From Terebella lapidaria (lineage: Eukaryota > Annelida > Polychaeta > Terebellida > Terebellidae): DNA of 64,000 nucleotides. The notes under the pieces were generated by a model. It was not told the DNA's origin and did no database searches. It saw nothing but the letters and a program-made list of their open reading frames with translations. Position 1 is the stretch's first letter. Each line of letters opens with the position of its first letter. The position numbers and the translations under genes are program-made. The stretch spans positions 43,478,719-43,542,718 of the forward strand of contig OX424560.1 in NCBI GenBank assembly GCA_949152475.1, written 5' to 3'. Shown piece by piece: positions 21,501 through 36,500 of the stretch.

Positions 21501-24500
21501 TTTCACTCTGTAATAGGCTATGTTTGACACTGACAGGCTGTGTTCTAACACTGTGATGGACGTGATCGACACTTACAGGTGATGTTTACACTCTGTAATA
21601 GGCTGTGTTTGACACTGACAGGCTGTGTTCTAACACTGTGACGGGCGTGTTCGACACTAACAGGTGATGTCACTCTGTAATAGGCTATGTTTGACACTGA
21701 TAGGCTGTGTTCTAACACTGTGGCGGACGTGTTCGACACTAACAGGTGATGTTTTCACTCTGTATTAGGCTGTGTTTGACACTGACAGGCTGTGTTCTAA
21801 CACTGTGGCGGACGTATTCGAAACTAACAGGTGATGTTTTCACTCTGTATTAGGCTGTGTTTGACACTGACAGGCTGTGTTCTAACACTGTGACGGACGT
21901 ATTTGACACTAACAGGTGATGTTTTCATTCTGTAATAGGCTGTGTTTGACACTGACAGGCTGTGTTCTAACACTGTGATGGACGTGTTCGACTCTAGCAG
22001 GTGATGTTTTCACTCTGTAATAGGCTATGTTTGACACTGACAGGCTGTGTTCTAACACTGTGATGGACGTGATCGACACTAACAGGTGATGTTTACACTC
22101 TGTAATAGGCTGTGTTTGACACTGACAGGCTGTGTTCTAACACTGTAATGGACGTGTTCGACTCTAGCAGGTGATGTTTTCACTCTGTAATAGGCTGTGT
22201 TTGACACTGACAGCCTGTGTTCTAACACTGTGACAGGCGTGTTTGACACTAACAGGTGATGTTTTCACTCTGTAATAGGCTGTGTTTGACACTGACAGGT
22301 TGTGTTCTAACACTGTGACGGACGTGTTCGACACTAACAGGTGATGTTTACACTCTGTAATAGGCTGTGTTTGACACTGACAGGCTGTGTTCTAACACTG
22401 TGATGGACGTGATCGACACTAACAGGTGATGTGTTCACTCTGTAATAGGCTGTGTTTGACACTGACAGGCTGTGTTCTAACACTGTGATGGACGTGATCG
22501 ACACTAACAGGTGATGTTTACACTATGTAATAGGCTATGTTTGACACTGACAGGCTGTGTTCTAACACTGTGACAGGCGTGTTCGACTCTAACAGGTGAT
22601 GTTTTCACTCTGTAATAGGCTGTGTTTGACACTGACAGGCTGTGTTCTAACACTATGACGGACGTGTTCGACTCTAACAGGTGATGCTTTCACTCTGTAA
22701 TAGCCTGTGTTGTTTGACACTGACAGGCTGTGTTCTAACACTGTGATGGACGTGTTCGACACTAACAGGTGATGTTTTCATTCTGTAATAGGCTGTGTTT
22801 GACACTGACAGGTTGTGTTCTACCACTGTGATGGACGTGTTCGACACTAACAGGTGATGTTTTCACTCTGTAATAGGCTGTGTTTGACACTGACAGGTTG
22901 TGTTCTAACACTGTGACGGACGTATTCGACACTAACAGGTGATGTTTTCACTCTGTATTAGGCGGTGTTTGACACTGACAGGCTGTGTTCTAACACTGTG
23001 ACGGACGTATTTGACACTAACAGGTGATGTTTTCACTCTGTATTAGGCTGTGTTTGACACTGACAGGCTGTGTTCTAACACTGTGGCGGACGTATTCGAC
23101 ACTAACAGGTGATGTTTTCACTCTGTATTAGGCTGTGTTTGACACTGACAGGCTGTGTTCTAACACTGTGGCGGACGTATTCGACACTAACAGGTGATGT
23201 TTTCACTCTGTAATAGGCTGTGTTCTAACACTGTGGCGGACGTATTCGACACTAACAGGTGATGTTTTCACTCTGTATTAGGCTGTGTTTGACACTGACA
23301 GGCTGTGTTCTAACACTGTGACGGACGTGTTCAACACTAACAGGTGATGTTTTCACTCTGTAATAGGCTGTGTTTCACACTGACAGGCTGTGTTCTAACA
23401 CTGTGATGGACGTGTTCGACTCTAGCAGGTGATGTTTTCACTCTGTAATAGGCTGTGTTCTAACACTGTGGCGGACGTATTCGACACTAACAGGTGATGT
23501 TTTCACTCTGTATTAGGCTGTGTTTGACACTGACAGGCTGTGTTCTAACACTGTGACGGACGTATTTGACACTAGCAGGTGATGTTTTCACTCTGTAATA
23601 GGCTGTGTTTCACACTGACAGGCTGTGTTCTAACACTGTGATGGACGTGTTCGACTCTAGCAGGTGATGTTTTCACTCTGTAATAGGCTGTGTTCTAACA
23701 CTGTGACGGACGTATTTGACACTAACAGGTGATGTTTTCATTCTGTAATAGGCTATGTTTGACACTGACAGGCTGTGTTCTAACACTGTGATTGACATTT
23801 TCGACACTAACAGGTGATGTTTACACTCTGTAATAGGCTGTGTTCTAACACTGTGACGGACGTGTTCGACACTAACAGGTGATGTTTACACTCTGTAATA
23901 GGCTGTGTTTGACACTGACAGGCTGTGTTCTAACACTGTGATGGACGTGTTCGACACTAACAGGTGATGTTTTCACTCTGTAGTAGGCTGTGTTTGACAC
24001 TGACAGGCTGTGTTCTAACACTGTGATGGACGTGATCGACACTAACAGGTGATGTTTTCACTCTGTAATAGGCTGTGTTTGACACTGACAGCCTGTGTTC
24101 TAACACTGTGATGGACGTGTTTGACACTAACAGGTGATGTTCTCACTCTGTAATAGGCTGTGTTTGACACTGACAGGCTGTGTTCTAACACTCTGATGGA
24201 CGTGTTCGACACTAACAGGTGATGTTTACACTCTGTAATAGGCTGTGTTTGACACTGCAAGGCTGTGTTCTAACACTGTGATGGACGTGTTCGACACTAA
24301 CGTGTGATGCTTTCACTCTGTAATAGGCTGTGTTTGACACTGACAGCCTGTGTTCTAACACTGTGATGGACGTGTTTGACACTAACAGGTGATGTTTTCA
24401 CTCTGTAATAGGCTGTGTTTGACACTGACAGGTTGTGTTCTAACACTGTGATGGACGTGTTCGACACTAACAGGTGATGTTTTCACTCTGTAATAGGCTG

Positions 24501-27500
24501 TGTTTGACACTGACAGGTTGTGTTCTGACACTGTGACGGACGTGTTCGACACTATCAGGTGATGTTTTCACTCTGTAATAGGCTGTGTTTGACACTGACA
24601 GCCTGTGTTCTAACACTGTGACGGACATGTTCGACACTAACAGGTGATGTTTTCACTCTGTAATAGGCTGTGTTTGACACTGACATGCTGTGTTCTAACA
24701 CTGTGATGGACGTGTTCGGCACTAACAGGTTATGTTCTAATTCTGTAATAGTCTGTATTTGACACTGACAGGCTGTGTTCTAACACTAGGCTGTGTTCTA
24801 ACACTAACAGGTGATGTTTTCACTCTGTAATAGTCTGTGTTTGACACTGACAGGCTGTGTTCTAACACTAGGCTGTGTTCTAACACTAACAGGTGATGTT
24901 TTCACTCAGTAATAGGCTGTGTTTGACACTGACAGGCTGTGTTCTAACACTGTGACGGACGTGTTTGACACTAACAGGTGATGTTTTCACTCTGTAATAG
25001 GCTGTTTGACACTGACAGGCTGTGTTCTAACACTGTGACGGACGTGTTCGACACTAACAGGTGATGTTTTCACTCTGTAATAGGCTGTGTTTGACACTGA
25101 CAGGCTGTGTTCTAACACTGTGACGGACGTGTACGACACTAACAGGTGATGTTTTCACTCTGTAATAGGCTGTGTTTGACACTGACAGGCTGTGTTCTAA
25201 CACTGTGATGGACGTGTTCGGCACTAACATGTTATGTTCTCATTCTGTAATAGTCTGTATTTGACACTGACAGGCTGTGTTCTAACACTAGGCTGTGTTC
25301 TAACACTAACAGGTGATGTTTTCACTCTGTAATAGTCTGTGTTTGACACTGACAGGCTGTGTTCTAACACTAGGCTGTGTTCTAACACTAACAGGTGATG
25401 TTTTCACTCAGTAATAGGCTGTGTTTGACACTGACAGGCTGTGTTCTAACACTGTGACGGACGTGTTTGACACTAACAGGTGATGTTTTCACTCTGTAAT
25501 AGGCTGTTTGACACTGACAGGCTGTGTTCTAACACTGTGACGGACGTGTTCGACACTAACAGGTGATGTTTTCACTCTGTAATAGGCTGTGTTTGACACT
25601 GACAGGATGTGTTCTAACACTGTGACGGACGTGTACGACACTAACAGGTGATGTTTTCACTCAGTAATAGGCTGTGTTTGACACTGACAGGCTGTGTTCT
25701 AACACTAACAGGTGATGTTTTCACTCTGTAATAGGTGTTTCACACTGGCAGGCTGTGTTCTAACACTGTGACGGGCGTGTTTGACACTAACAGGTGATGT
25801 TTTCACTCTGTAATAGGCTGTGTTTGACACTGACAAGCTGTGTTCTAACACTGTGACGGACGTGTTTGACACTAACAGGTGATGTTTTCACTCTGTAATA
25901 GGCTGTGTTTGACACTGGCAGGCTGTGTTCTAACACTGTGACGGACGTTTTCGACACTAACAGGTGATGTTTTCACTCTGTAATAGGCTGTGTTTGACAC
26001 TGACAGGCGTGTTTGACACTAACAGGTGATGTTTTCACTCTGTAATAGGCTGTTTGACACCGACAGGCTGTGTTCGACACTAACAGGTGATGTTTTCACT
26101 CTGTAATAGGCTGTGTTTGACACTGACAGGCTGTGTTCTAACACTGTGACGGGCGTGTTCGACACTAACAGGTGATGTTTCACTCTGTAATAGGCTGTGT
26201 TTGACACTGACAGCCTGTGTTCTAACACTGTGATGGGCCTGTTCGACACTAACAGGTGATGTTTTCACTCTGTAACAGGCTGTGTTTGACACTGACAGGC
26301 TGTGTTCTAACACTGTGATGGACGTGTTTGACACTAACAGGTGATGTTTGCACTCTGTAATAGGCTGTGTTTGACACTGACAGGCTGTGTTCTAACACTG
26401 TGATGGACGTGTTTGACACTAACAGGTGATGTTTGCACTCTGTAATAGGCTGTGTTTGACACTGATAGGTTGTGTTCTAACACTGTGACGGACGTGTTCG
26501 ACACTAACAGGTGATGTTTGCACTCTATAATAATCTGTGTTTGACACTGACAGGCTGTGTTCTAACACTGTGACGGACGTTTTCGACACTAACAGGTGAT
26601 GTTTTCACTCTGTAATAGGCTGTGTTTGACACTGACAGGCGTGTTTGACACTAACAGGTGATGTTTTCACTCTGTAATAGGCTGTTTGACACCGACAGGC
26701 TGTGTTCGACACTAACAGGTGATGTTTTCACTCTGTAATAGGCTGTGTTTGACACTGACAGGCTGTGTTCTAACACTGTGACGGGCGTGTTCGACACTAA
26801 CAGGTGATGTTTCACTCTGTAATAGGCTGTGTTTGACACTGACAGCCTGTGTTCTAACACTGTGATGGGCCCGTTCGACACTAACAGGTGATGTTTTCAC
26901 TCTGTAACAGGCTGTGTTTGACACTGACAGGCTGTGTTCTAACACTGTGATGGACGTGTTTGACACTAACAGGTGATGTTTGCACTCTGTAATAGGCTGT
27001 GTTTGACACTGACAGGCTGTGTTCTAACACTGTGATGGACGTGTTTGACACTAACAGGTGATGTTTGCACTCTGTAATAGGCTGTGTTTGACACTGATAG
27101 GTTGTGTTCTAACACTGTGACGGACGTGTTCGACACTAACAGGTGATGTTTTCACTCTATAATAATCTGTGTTTGACACTGACAGGCTGTGTTCTAACAC
27201 TGTGACGGGCGTGTTTGACACCAACAGGTGATGTTTTCATTCTGTAATAGGCTGTGTTTGACACTGACAGGCTGTGTTCTAACACTGTGACGGACGTGTT
27301 TGACACTAACAGGTGATGTTTTCACTCTGTAATAGGCTGTGTTTGACACTGACAGGCTGTGTTCTAACACTCTGATGGACGTGTTCGACACTAACAGGTG
27401 ATGTTTTCACTCTCTAATAGGCTGTGTTTGACACTGCAAGGCTGTGTTCTAACACTGTGACGGACGTGTTCGACACTAACGTGTGATGCTTACACTCTGT

Positions 27501-30500
27501 AATAGGCTGTGTTTGACACTGACAGGTTGTGTTCTAACACTGTGATGGACGTGTTCGACACTAACAGGTGATGTTTTCACTCTGTAATAGGCTGTGTTTG
27601 ACACTGACAGGTTGTGTTCTGACACTGTGACGGACGTGTTCGACACTAACAGGTGATGTTTTCACTCTGTAATAGGCTGTGTTTGACACTGACAGCCTGT
27701 GTTCTAACACTGTGACGGACATGTTCGACACTAACAGGTGATGTTTTCACTCTGTAATAGGCTGTGTTTGACACTGACAGGCTGTGTTCTAACACTGTGA
27801 TGGACGTGTTCGGCACTAACAGGTTAGGTTCTCACTCTGTAATAGTCTGTATTTGACACTGACAGGCTGTGTTCTAACACTAGGCTGTGTTCTAACACTA
27901 ACAGGTGATGTTTTCACTCTGTAATAGTCTGTGTTTGACACTGACAGGCTGTGTTCTAACACTAGGCTGTGTTCTAACACTAACAGGTGATGTTTTCACA
28001 CTGTGACGGACATGTTCGACACTAACAGGTGATGTTTTCACTCTGTAATAGGCTGTGTTTGACACTGACAGGCTGTGTTCTAACACTGTGATGGACGTGT
28101 TCGGCACTAACAGGTTATGTTCTCACTCTGTAATAGTCTGTATTTGACACTGACAGGCTGTGTTCTAACACTAGGCTGTGTTCTAACACTAACAGGTGAT
28201 GTTTTCACTCTGTAATAGTCTGTGTTTGACACTGACAGGCTGTGTTCTAACACTAGGCTGTGTTCTAACACTAACAGGTGATGTTTTCACTCAGTAATAG
28301 GCTGTGTTTGACACTGACAGGCTGTGTTCTAACACTGTGACGGACGTGTTTGACACTAACAGGTGATGTTTTCACTCTGTAATAGGCTGTTTGACACTGA
28401 CAGGCTGTGTTCTAACACTGTGACGGACGTCTTCGACACTAACAGGTGATGTTTTCACTCTGTAATAGGCTGTGTTTGACACTGACAGGCTGTGTTCTAA
28501 CACTGTGACGGACGTGTACGACACTAACAGGTGATGTTTTCACTCTGTAATAGGCTGTGTTTGACACTGACAGGCTGTGTTCTAACACTAACAGGTGATG
28601 TTTTCACTCTGTAATAGGTGTTTCACGCTGGCAGGCTGTGTTCTAACATTGTGACGGGCGTGTTCGACACTAACAGGTGATTTTTTCACTCTGTAATAGG
28701 CTGTATTTGACACTGACAGGCTGTGTTCTAACACTGTGACGGACGTTTTCGACACTAACAGGTGATGTTTTCACTCTGTAATAGGCTGTGTTTGACACTG
28801 ACAGGCGTGTTTGACACTAACAGGTGATGTTTTCACTCTGTAATAGGCTGTTTGACACTGACAGGCTGTGTTCTAACACTGTGATGGCCGTGTTCGACAC
28901 TAACAGGTGATGTTTTCACTCTGTAATAGGCTGTGTTTGACACTGACAGGCTGTGTTCTAACACTGTGTCGGGCGTGTTCGACACTAACAGGTGATGTTT
29001 CACTCTGTAATAGGCTGTGTTTGACACTGACAGGCTGTTCTAACACTGTGATGGGCCTGTTCGACACTAACAGGTGATGTTTTCACTCTGTAACAGGCTG
29101 TGTTTGACACTGACAGGCTGTGTTCTAACACTGTGATGGACGTGTTTGACACTAACAGGTGATGTTTGCACTCTGTAATAGGCTGTGTTTGACACTGACA
29201 GGCTGTGTTCTAACACTGTGATGGACGTGTTTGACACTAACAGGTGATGTTTGCACTCTGTAATAGGCTGTGTTTGACACTGACAGGTTGTGTTCTAACA
29301 CTGTGACGGACGTGTTCGACACTAACAGGTGATCTTTGCACTCTATAATGATCTGCGTTTGACACTGACAGGCTGTGTTCTAACACTGTGACGGGCGTGT
29401 TTGACACCAACAGGTGATGTTTTCATTCTGTAATAGGCTGTGTTTGACACTGACAGGCTGTGTTCTAACACTGTGACGGACGTGTTTGACACTAACAGGT
29501 GATGTTTTCACTCTGTAATAGGCTGTGTTTGACACTGACAGGATGTGTTCTAACACTGTGACGGACGTGTTCGACTCTAACAGGTGATGTTTTCATTCTG
29601 TAATAGGCTGTGTTTGACACTGACAGGCTGTGTTCTGACACTGTGACGGACGTGCTTGACACTAACAGGTGATGTTTACACTCTGTAATAGGCTGTGTTC
29701 TAACACTGTGACGGACGTGTCCGACTCTAACAGGTGATGTTTTCACTCTGTAATAGGCTGTGTTTGACACTTGATAGCCTGTGTTCTAACACTGTGACGG
29801 ACGTGTTTGACACTAACAGGTGATGTTTTCACTCTGTAATAGGCTGTGTTTGACACTGACAGGCTGTGTTCTAACACTGTGACGGACGTGTTCGACACTA
29901 ACAGGTGATGTTTTCACTCTGTAATAGGCTGTGTTTGACACTGACAGCCTGTGTTCTAACACTGTGATGGACGTGTTTGACACTAACAGGTGATGTTTTC
30001 ACTCTGTAATAGGCTGTGTTTGACACTGACAGGCTGTGTTCTAACACTGACGGACCTGTTCGACTCTAACAGGTGATGTTTACACTCTGTAATAGGCTGT
30101 GTTTGACACTGACAGGTTGTGTTCTAACACTGTGACGGACGTGTTTGACACTAACAGGTGATGTTTTCACTCTGTAATAGGCTGTGTTTGACACTGACAG
30201 CCTGTGTTCTAACACTGTGATGGACGTGTTCGACACTAACAGCTGTTTTCACTCTGTAATAGGCTGTGTTTGACACTGACAGGCTGTGTTCTAACACTGT
30301 GACGGACGTGTGCGACACTAACAGGTGTTGTTTTCACTCTGTAATAGGCTGTGTTTGACACTAACAGGTGATGTTTTCACTCTGTAATAGGCTGTGTTTG
30401 ACACTGACAGCCTGTGTTCTAACACTGTGACAGACATGTTCGACACTAACAGGTGTTGTTTTCACTCTGTAATAGGCTGTGTTTGACACTGACAGGCTGT

Positions 30501-33500
30501 GTTCTAACACTGTGACGGACGTGTTCGACACTAACAGGTGTTTTCACTCTGTAATAGGCTGTGTTTGACAATGACAGCCTGTGTTCTAACACTGTGATGG
30601 ACATGTTCGACACTAACAGGTGATGTTTTCACTCTGTAATAGGCTGTGTTTGACACTGACAGCCTGTGTTCTAACACTGTGACGGACATGTTCGACACTA
30701 ACAGGTGATGTTTTCACTCTGTAATAGGCTGTGTTTGACACTGACAGGCTGTGTTCTGACACTCTGATGGACGTGTTCGACACTAACAGGTGATGTTTAC
30801 ACTCTGTAATAGGATGTGTTTGACACTGACAGGCTGTGTTCTAACACTGTGACGGACGTGTTCGACACTAACAGGTGATGTTTTCACTCTGTAATAGGCT
30901 GTGTTTGACACTGACAGGCTGTGTTCTAACACTGTTACGGACGTGTCCGACACTAACAGGCAATGCTTACACTCTGTAATAGGCTGTGTTTGACACTGAC
31001 AGGCTGTGTTCTAACACTGTGATGGACATGTTCGACACTAACAGGTGATGTTTTCACTCTGTAATAGGCTGTGTTCTAACACTGTGACGGGCGTGTTCGA
31101 CACTAACAGGTGTTTTCACTCTGTAATAGGCTGTGTTTGACACTGACAGGCTGTGTTCTAACACTGTGACGGACGTGTTCGACACTAACAGGTGATGTTT
31201 TCAGTCTGTAATAGGCTGTGTTTGACACTGACAGGCTGTGTTCTAACACTGTTACGGACGTGTCCGACACTAACAGGCAATGCTTACACTCTGTAATAGG
31301 CTGTGTTTGACACTGACAGGCTGTGTTCTAACACTGTGATGGACATGTTCGACACTAACAGGTGATGTTTTCACTCTGTAATAGGCTGTGTTCTAACACT
31401 GTGACGGGCGTGTTCGACACAAACAGGTGATGTTTACACTCTGTAATAGTCTGTATTTGACACAGACAGGCTGTGTTCTAACACTGTGACGGACGTGTGC
31501 GACACTAACAGGTGATGTTTTCACTCTGTAATAGGCTGTGTTTGACACTGACAGGCTGTGTTCTAACACTGTGACAGGCGTGTTTGACACTAACAGGTGA
31601 TGTTTTCACTCTGTAATAGGCTGTGTTCTAACACTGTGACGGGCGTGTTCGACACTAACAGGTGATGTTTTCACTCTGTAATAGGCTGTGTTTGACACTG
31701 ACAGGCTGTGTTCTAACACTGTGACGGACGTGTTCGACACTAACAGGTGATGTTTTCACTCTGTAATAGGCTGTGTTTGACACTGACAGGCTGTGTTCTA
31801 ACACTGTGGCAGACGTATTCGACACTAACAGGTGATGTTTTCACTCTGTATTAGGCTGTGTTTGACACTGACAGGCTGTGTTCTAACACTGTGACGGACG
31901 TATTTGACACTAACAGGTGATGTTTTCATTCTGTAATAGGCTATGTTTGACACTGACAGGCTGTGTTCTAACACTGTGATTGACATTTTCGACACTAACA
32001 GGTGATGTTTACACTCTGTAATAGGCTGTGTTCTAACACTGTGACGGACGTGTTCGACACTAACAGGTGATGTTTACACTCTGTAATAGGCTGTGTTTGA
32101 CACTGGCAAGCTGTGTTCTAACACTGTGATGGACGTGTTCGACATTAACAGGTGATGTTTTCACTCTGTAATAGGCTGTGTTTGACACTGACAGGCTGTG
32201 TTCTAACACTGTGATGGACGTGATCGACACTAACAGGTGATGTTTTCACTCTGTAATAGGCTGTGTTTGACACTGACAGCCTGTGTTCTAACACTGTGAT
32301 GGACGTGTTTGACACTAACAGGTGATGTTTTCACTCTGTAATAGGCTGTGTTTGACACTGACAGGCTGTGTTCTAACACTGTGATGGACGTGTTCGGCAC
32401 TAACAGGTTATGTTCTCACTCTGTAATAGTCTGTATTTGACACTGACAGGCTGTGTTCTAACACTAGGCTGTGTTCTAACACTAACAGGTGATGTTTTCA
32501 CTCTGTAATAGTCTGTGTTTGACACTGACAGGCTGTGTTCTAACACTAGGCTGTGTTCTAACACTAACAGATGATGTTTTCACTCAGTAATAGGCTGTGT
32601 TTGACACTGACAGGCTGTGTTCTAACACTGTGACGGACGTGTTTGACACTAACAGGTGATGTTTTCACTCTGTAATAGGCTGTGTTTGACACTGACAGGT
32701 TGTGTTCTACCACTGTGATGGACGTGTTCGACACTAACAGGTGATGTTTTCACTCTGTAATAGGCTGTGTTTGACACTGACAGGTTGTGTTCTAACACTG
32801 TGACGGACGTATTCGACACTAACAGGTGATGTTTTCATTCTGTAATAGTCTATGTTTGACACTGACAGGCTGTGTTCTAACACTGTGATTGACATTTTCG
32901 ACACTAACAGGTGATGTTTACACTCTGTAATAGGCTGTGTTCTAACACTGTGACGGACGTGTTCGACACTAACAGGTGATGTTTACACTCTGTAATAGGC
33001 TGTGTTTGACACTGACAAGCTGTGTTCTAACACTGTGATGGACGTGTTCGACACTAACAGGTGATGTTTTCACTCTGTAATAGGCTGTGTTTGACACTGA
33101 CAGGCTGTGTTCTAACACTGTGATGGACGTGATCGACACTAACAGGTGATGTTTTCACTCTGTAATAGGCTGTGTTTGACACTGACAGGCTGTGTTCTAA
33201 CACTGTGACGGACGTCTTCGACACTAACAGGTGATGTTTTCACTCTGTAATAGGCTGTGTTTGACACTGACAGGCTGTGTTCTAACACTGTGACGGACGT
33301 GTACGACACTAACAGGTGATGTTTTCACTCTGTAATAGGCTGTGTTTGACACTGACAGGCTGTGTTCTAACACTAACAGGTGATGTTTTCACTCTGTAAT
33401 AGGTGTTTCACACTGGCAGGCTGTGTTCTAACACTGTGACGGGCGTGTTCGACACTAACAGGTGATTTTTTCACTCTGTAATAGGCTGTGTTTGACACTG

Positions 33501-36500
33501 ACAGGCTGTGTTCTAACACTGTGACGGACGTTTTCGACACTAACAGGTGATGTTTTCACTCTGTAATAGGCTGTGTTTGACACTGACAGGCGTGTTTGAC
33601 ACTAACAGGTGATGTTTTCACTCTGTAATAGGCTGTTTGACACTGACAGGCTGTGTTCTAACACTGTGATGGGCGTGTTCGACACTAACAGGTGATGTTT
33701 TCACTCTGTAATAGGCTGTGTTTGACACTGACAGGCTGTGTTCTAACACTGTGACGGGCGTGTTCGACACTAACAGGTGATGTTTCACTCTGTAATAGGC
33801 TGTGTTTGACACTGACAGGCTGTGTTCTAACACTGTGATGGGCCTGTTCGACACTAACAGGTGATGTTTTCACTCTGTAACAGGCTGTGTTTGACACTGA
33901 TAGGCTGTGTTCTAACACTGTGATGGACGTGTTTGACACTAACAGGTGATGTTTGCACTCTGTAATAGGCTGTGTTTGACACTGACAGGCTGTGTTCTAA
34001 CACTGTGATGGACGTGTTTGACACTAACAGGTGATGTTTGCACTCTGTAATAGGCTGTGTTTGACACTGACAGGTTGTGTTCTAACACTGTGACGGACGT
34101 GTTCGACACTAACAGGTGATGTTTGCACTCTATAATGATCTGTGTTTGACACTGACAGGCTGTGTTCTAACACTGTGACGGGAGTGTTTGACACCAACAG
34201 GTGATGTTTTCATTCTGTAATAGGCTGTGTTTGACACTGACAGGCTGTGTTCTAACACTGTGACGGACGTGTTTGACACTAACAGGTGATGTTTTCACTC
34301 TGTAATAGGCTGTGTTTGACACTGACAGGATGTGTTCTAACACTGTGACGGACGTGTTCGACTCTAACAGGTGATGTTTTCATTCTGCAATAGGCTGTGT
34401 TTGACACTGACAGGCTGTGTTCTAACACTGTGACGGACGTGCTTGACACTAACAGGTGATGTTTACACTCTGTAATAGGCTGTGTTTGACACTGACAGAC
34501 TGTGTTCTAACACTGTGACGGACGTGTCCGACTCTAACAGGTGATGTTTTCACTCTGTAATAGGCTGTGTTTGACACTTGATAGCCTGTGTTCTAACACT
34601 GTGACGGACGTGTTTGACACTAACAGGTGATGTTTTCACTCTGTAATAGGCTGTGTTTGACACTGACAGGCTGTGTTCTAACACTGTGACGGACGTGTTC
34701 GACACTAACAGGTGATGTTTTCACTCTGTAATAGGCTGTGTTTGACACTGACAGCCTGTGTTCTAACACTGTGACGGACGTGTTTGACACTAACAGGTGA
34801 TGTTTTCACTCTGTAATAGGCTGTGTTTGACACTGACAGGCTGTGTTCTAACACTGACGGACCTGTTCGACTCTAACAGGTGATGTTTACACTCTGTAAT
34901 AGGCTGTGTTTGACACTGACAGGTTGTGTTCTAACACTGTGACGGACGTGTTTGACACTAACAGGTGATGTTTTCACTCTGTAATAGGCTGTGTTTGACA
35001 CTGCCAGCCTGTGTTCTAACACTGTGATGGACGTGTTCGACACTAACAGCTGATGTTTTCACTCTGTAATAGGCTGTGTTTGACACTGACAGGCTGTGTT
35101 CTAACACTGTGACGGACGTGTGCGACACTAACAGGTGTTGTTTTCACTCTGTAATAGGCTGTGTTTGACACTAACAGGTGATGTTTTCACTCTGTAATAG
35201 GCTGTGTTTGACACTGACAGCCTGTGTTCTAACACTGTGACAGACATGTTCGACACTAACAGGTGTTGTTTTCACTCTGTAATAGGCTGTGTTTGACACT
35301 GACAGGCTGTGTTCTAACACTGTGACGGACGTGTTCGACACTAACAGGTGTTTTCACTCTGTAATAGGCTGTGTTTGACAATGACAGCCTGTGTTCTAAC
35401 ACTGTGATGGACATGTTCGACACTAACAGGTGATGTTTTCACTCTGTAATAGGCTGTGTTTGACACTGACAGCCTGTGTTCTAACACTGTGACCGACATG
35501 TTCGACACTAACAGGTGATGTTTTCACTCTGTAATAGGCTGTGTTTGACACTGACAGGCTGTGTTCTGACACTCTGATGGACGTGTTCGACACTAACAGG
35601 TGATGTTTTCACTCTGTAATAGGCTGTGTTTGACACTGACAGGCTGTGTTCTAACACTGTGACGGACGTGTGTGACACTAACAGGTGATGTTTTCACTAT
35701 GTAATAGGCTGTGTTTGACACGAACAGGCTGTGTTCTAACACTGTGCTGGACGTGTTCGACACTAACAGGTTATGTTTTCACTCTGTAATAGGCTGTGTT
35801 TGACACTGACAGGCTGTGTTCTAACACTGTGACGGACGTGTTTGACACTAACAGGTGATGTTTTCACTCTGTAATAGGCTGTGTTTGACACTGACAGCCT
35901 GTGTTCTAACACTGTGATGGACGTGTTCGACACTAACAGCTGATGTTTTCACTCTGTAATAGGCTGTGTTTGACACTGACAGGCTGTGTTCTAACACTGT
36001 GACGGACGTGTGCGACACTAACAGGTGTTGTTTTCACTCTGTAATAGGCTGTGTTTGACACTAACAGGTGATGTTTTCACTCTGTAATAGGCTGTGTTTG
36101 ACACTGACAGCCTGTGTTCTAACACTGTGACAGACATGTTCGACACTAACAGGTGTTGTTTTCACTCTGTAATAGGCTGTGTTTGACACTGACAGGCTGT
36201 GTTCTAACACTGTGACGGACGTGTTCGACACTAACAGGTGTTTTCACTCTGTAATAGGCTGTGTTTGACACTGACAGGCTGTGTTCTGACACTCTGATGG
36301 ACGTGTTCGACACTAACAGGTGATGTTTTCACTCTGTAATAGGCTGTGTTTGACACTGACAGGCTGTGTTCTAACACTGTGACGGACGTGTGCGACACTA
36401 ACAGGTGATGTTTTCACTATGTAATAGGCTGTGTTTGACACGAACAGGCTGTGTTCTAACACTGTGCTGGACGTGTTCGACACTAACAGGTTATGTTTTC

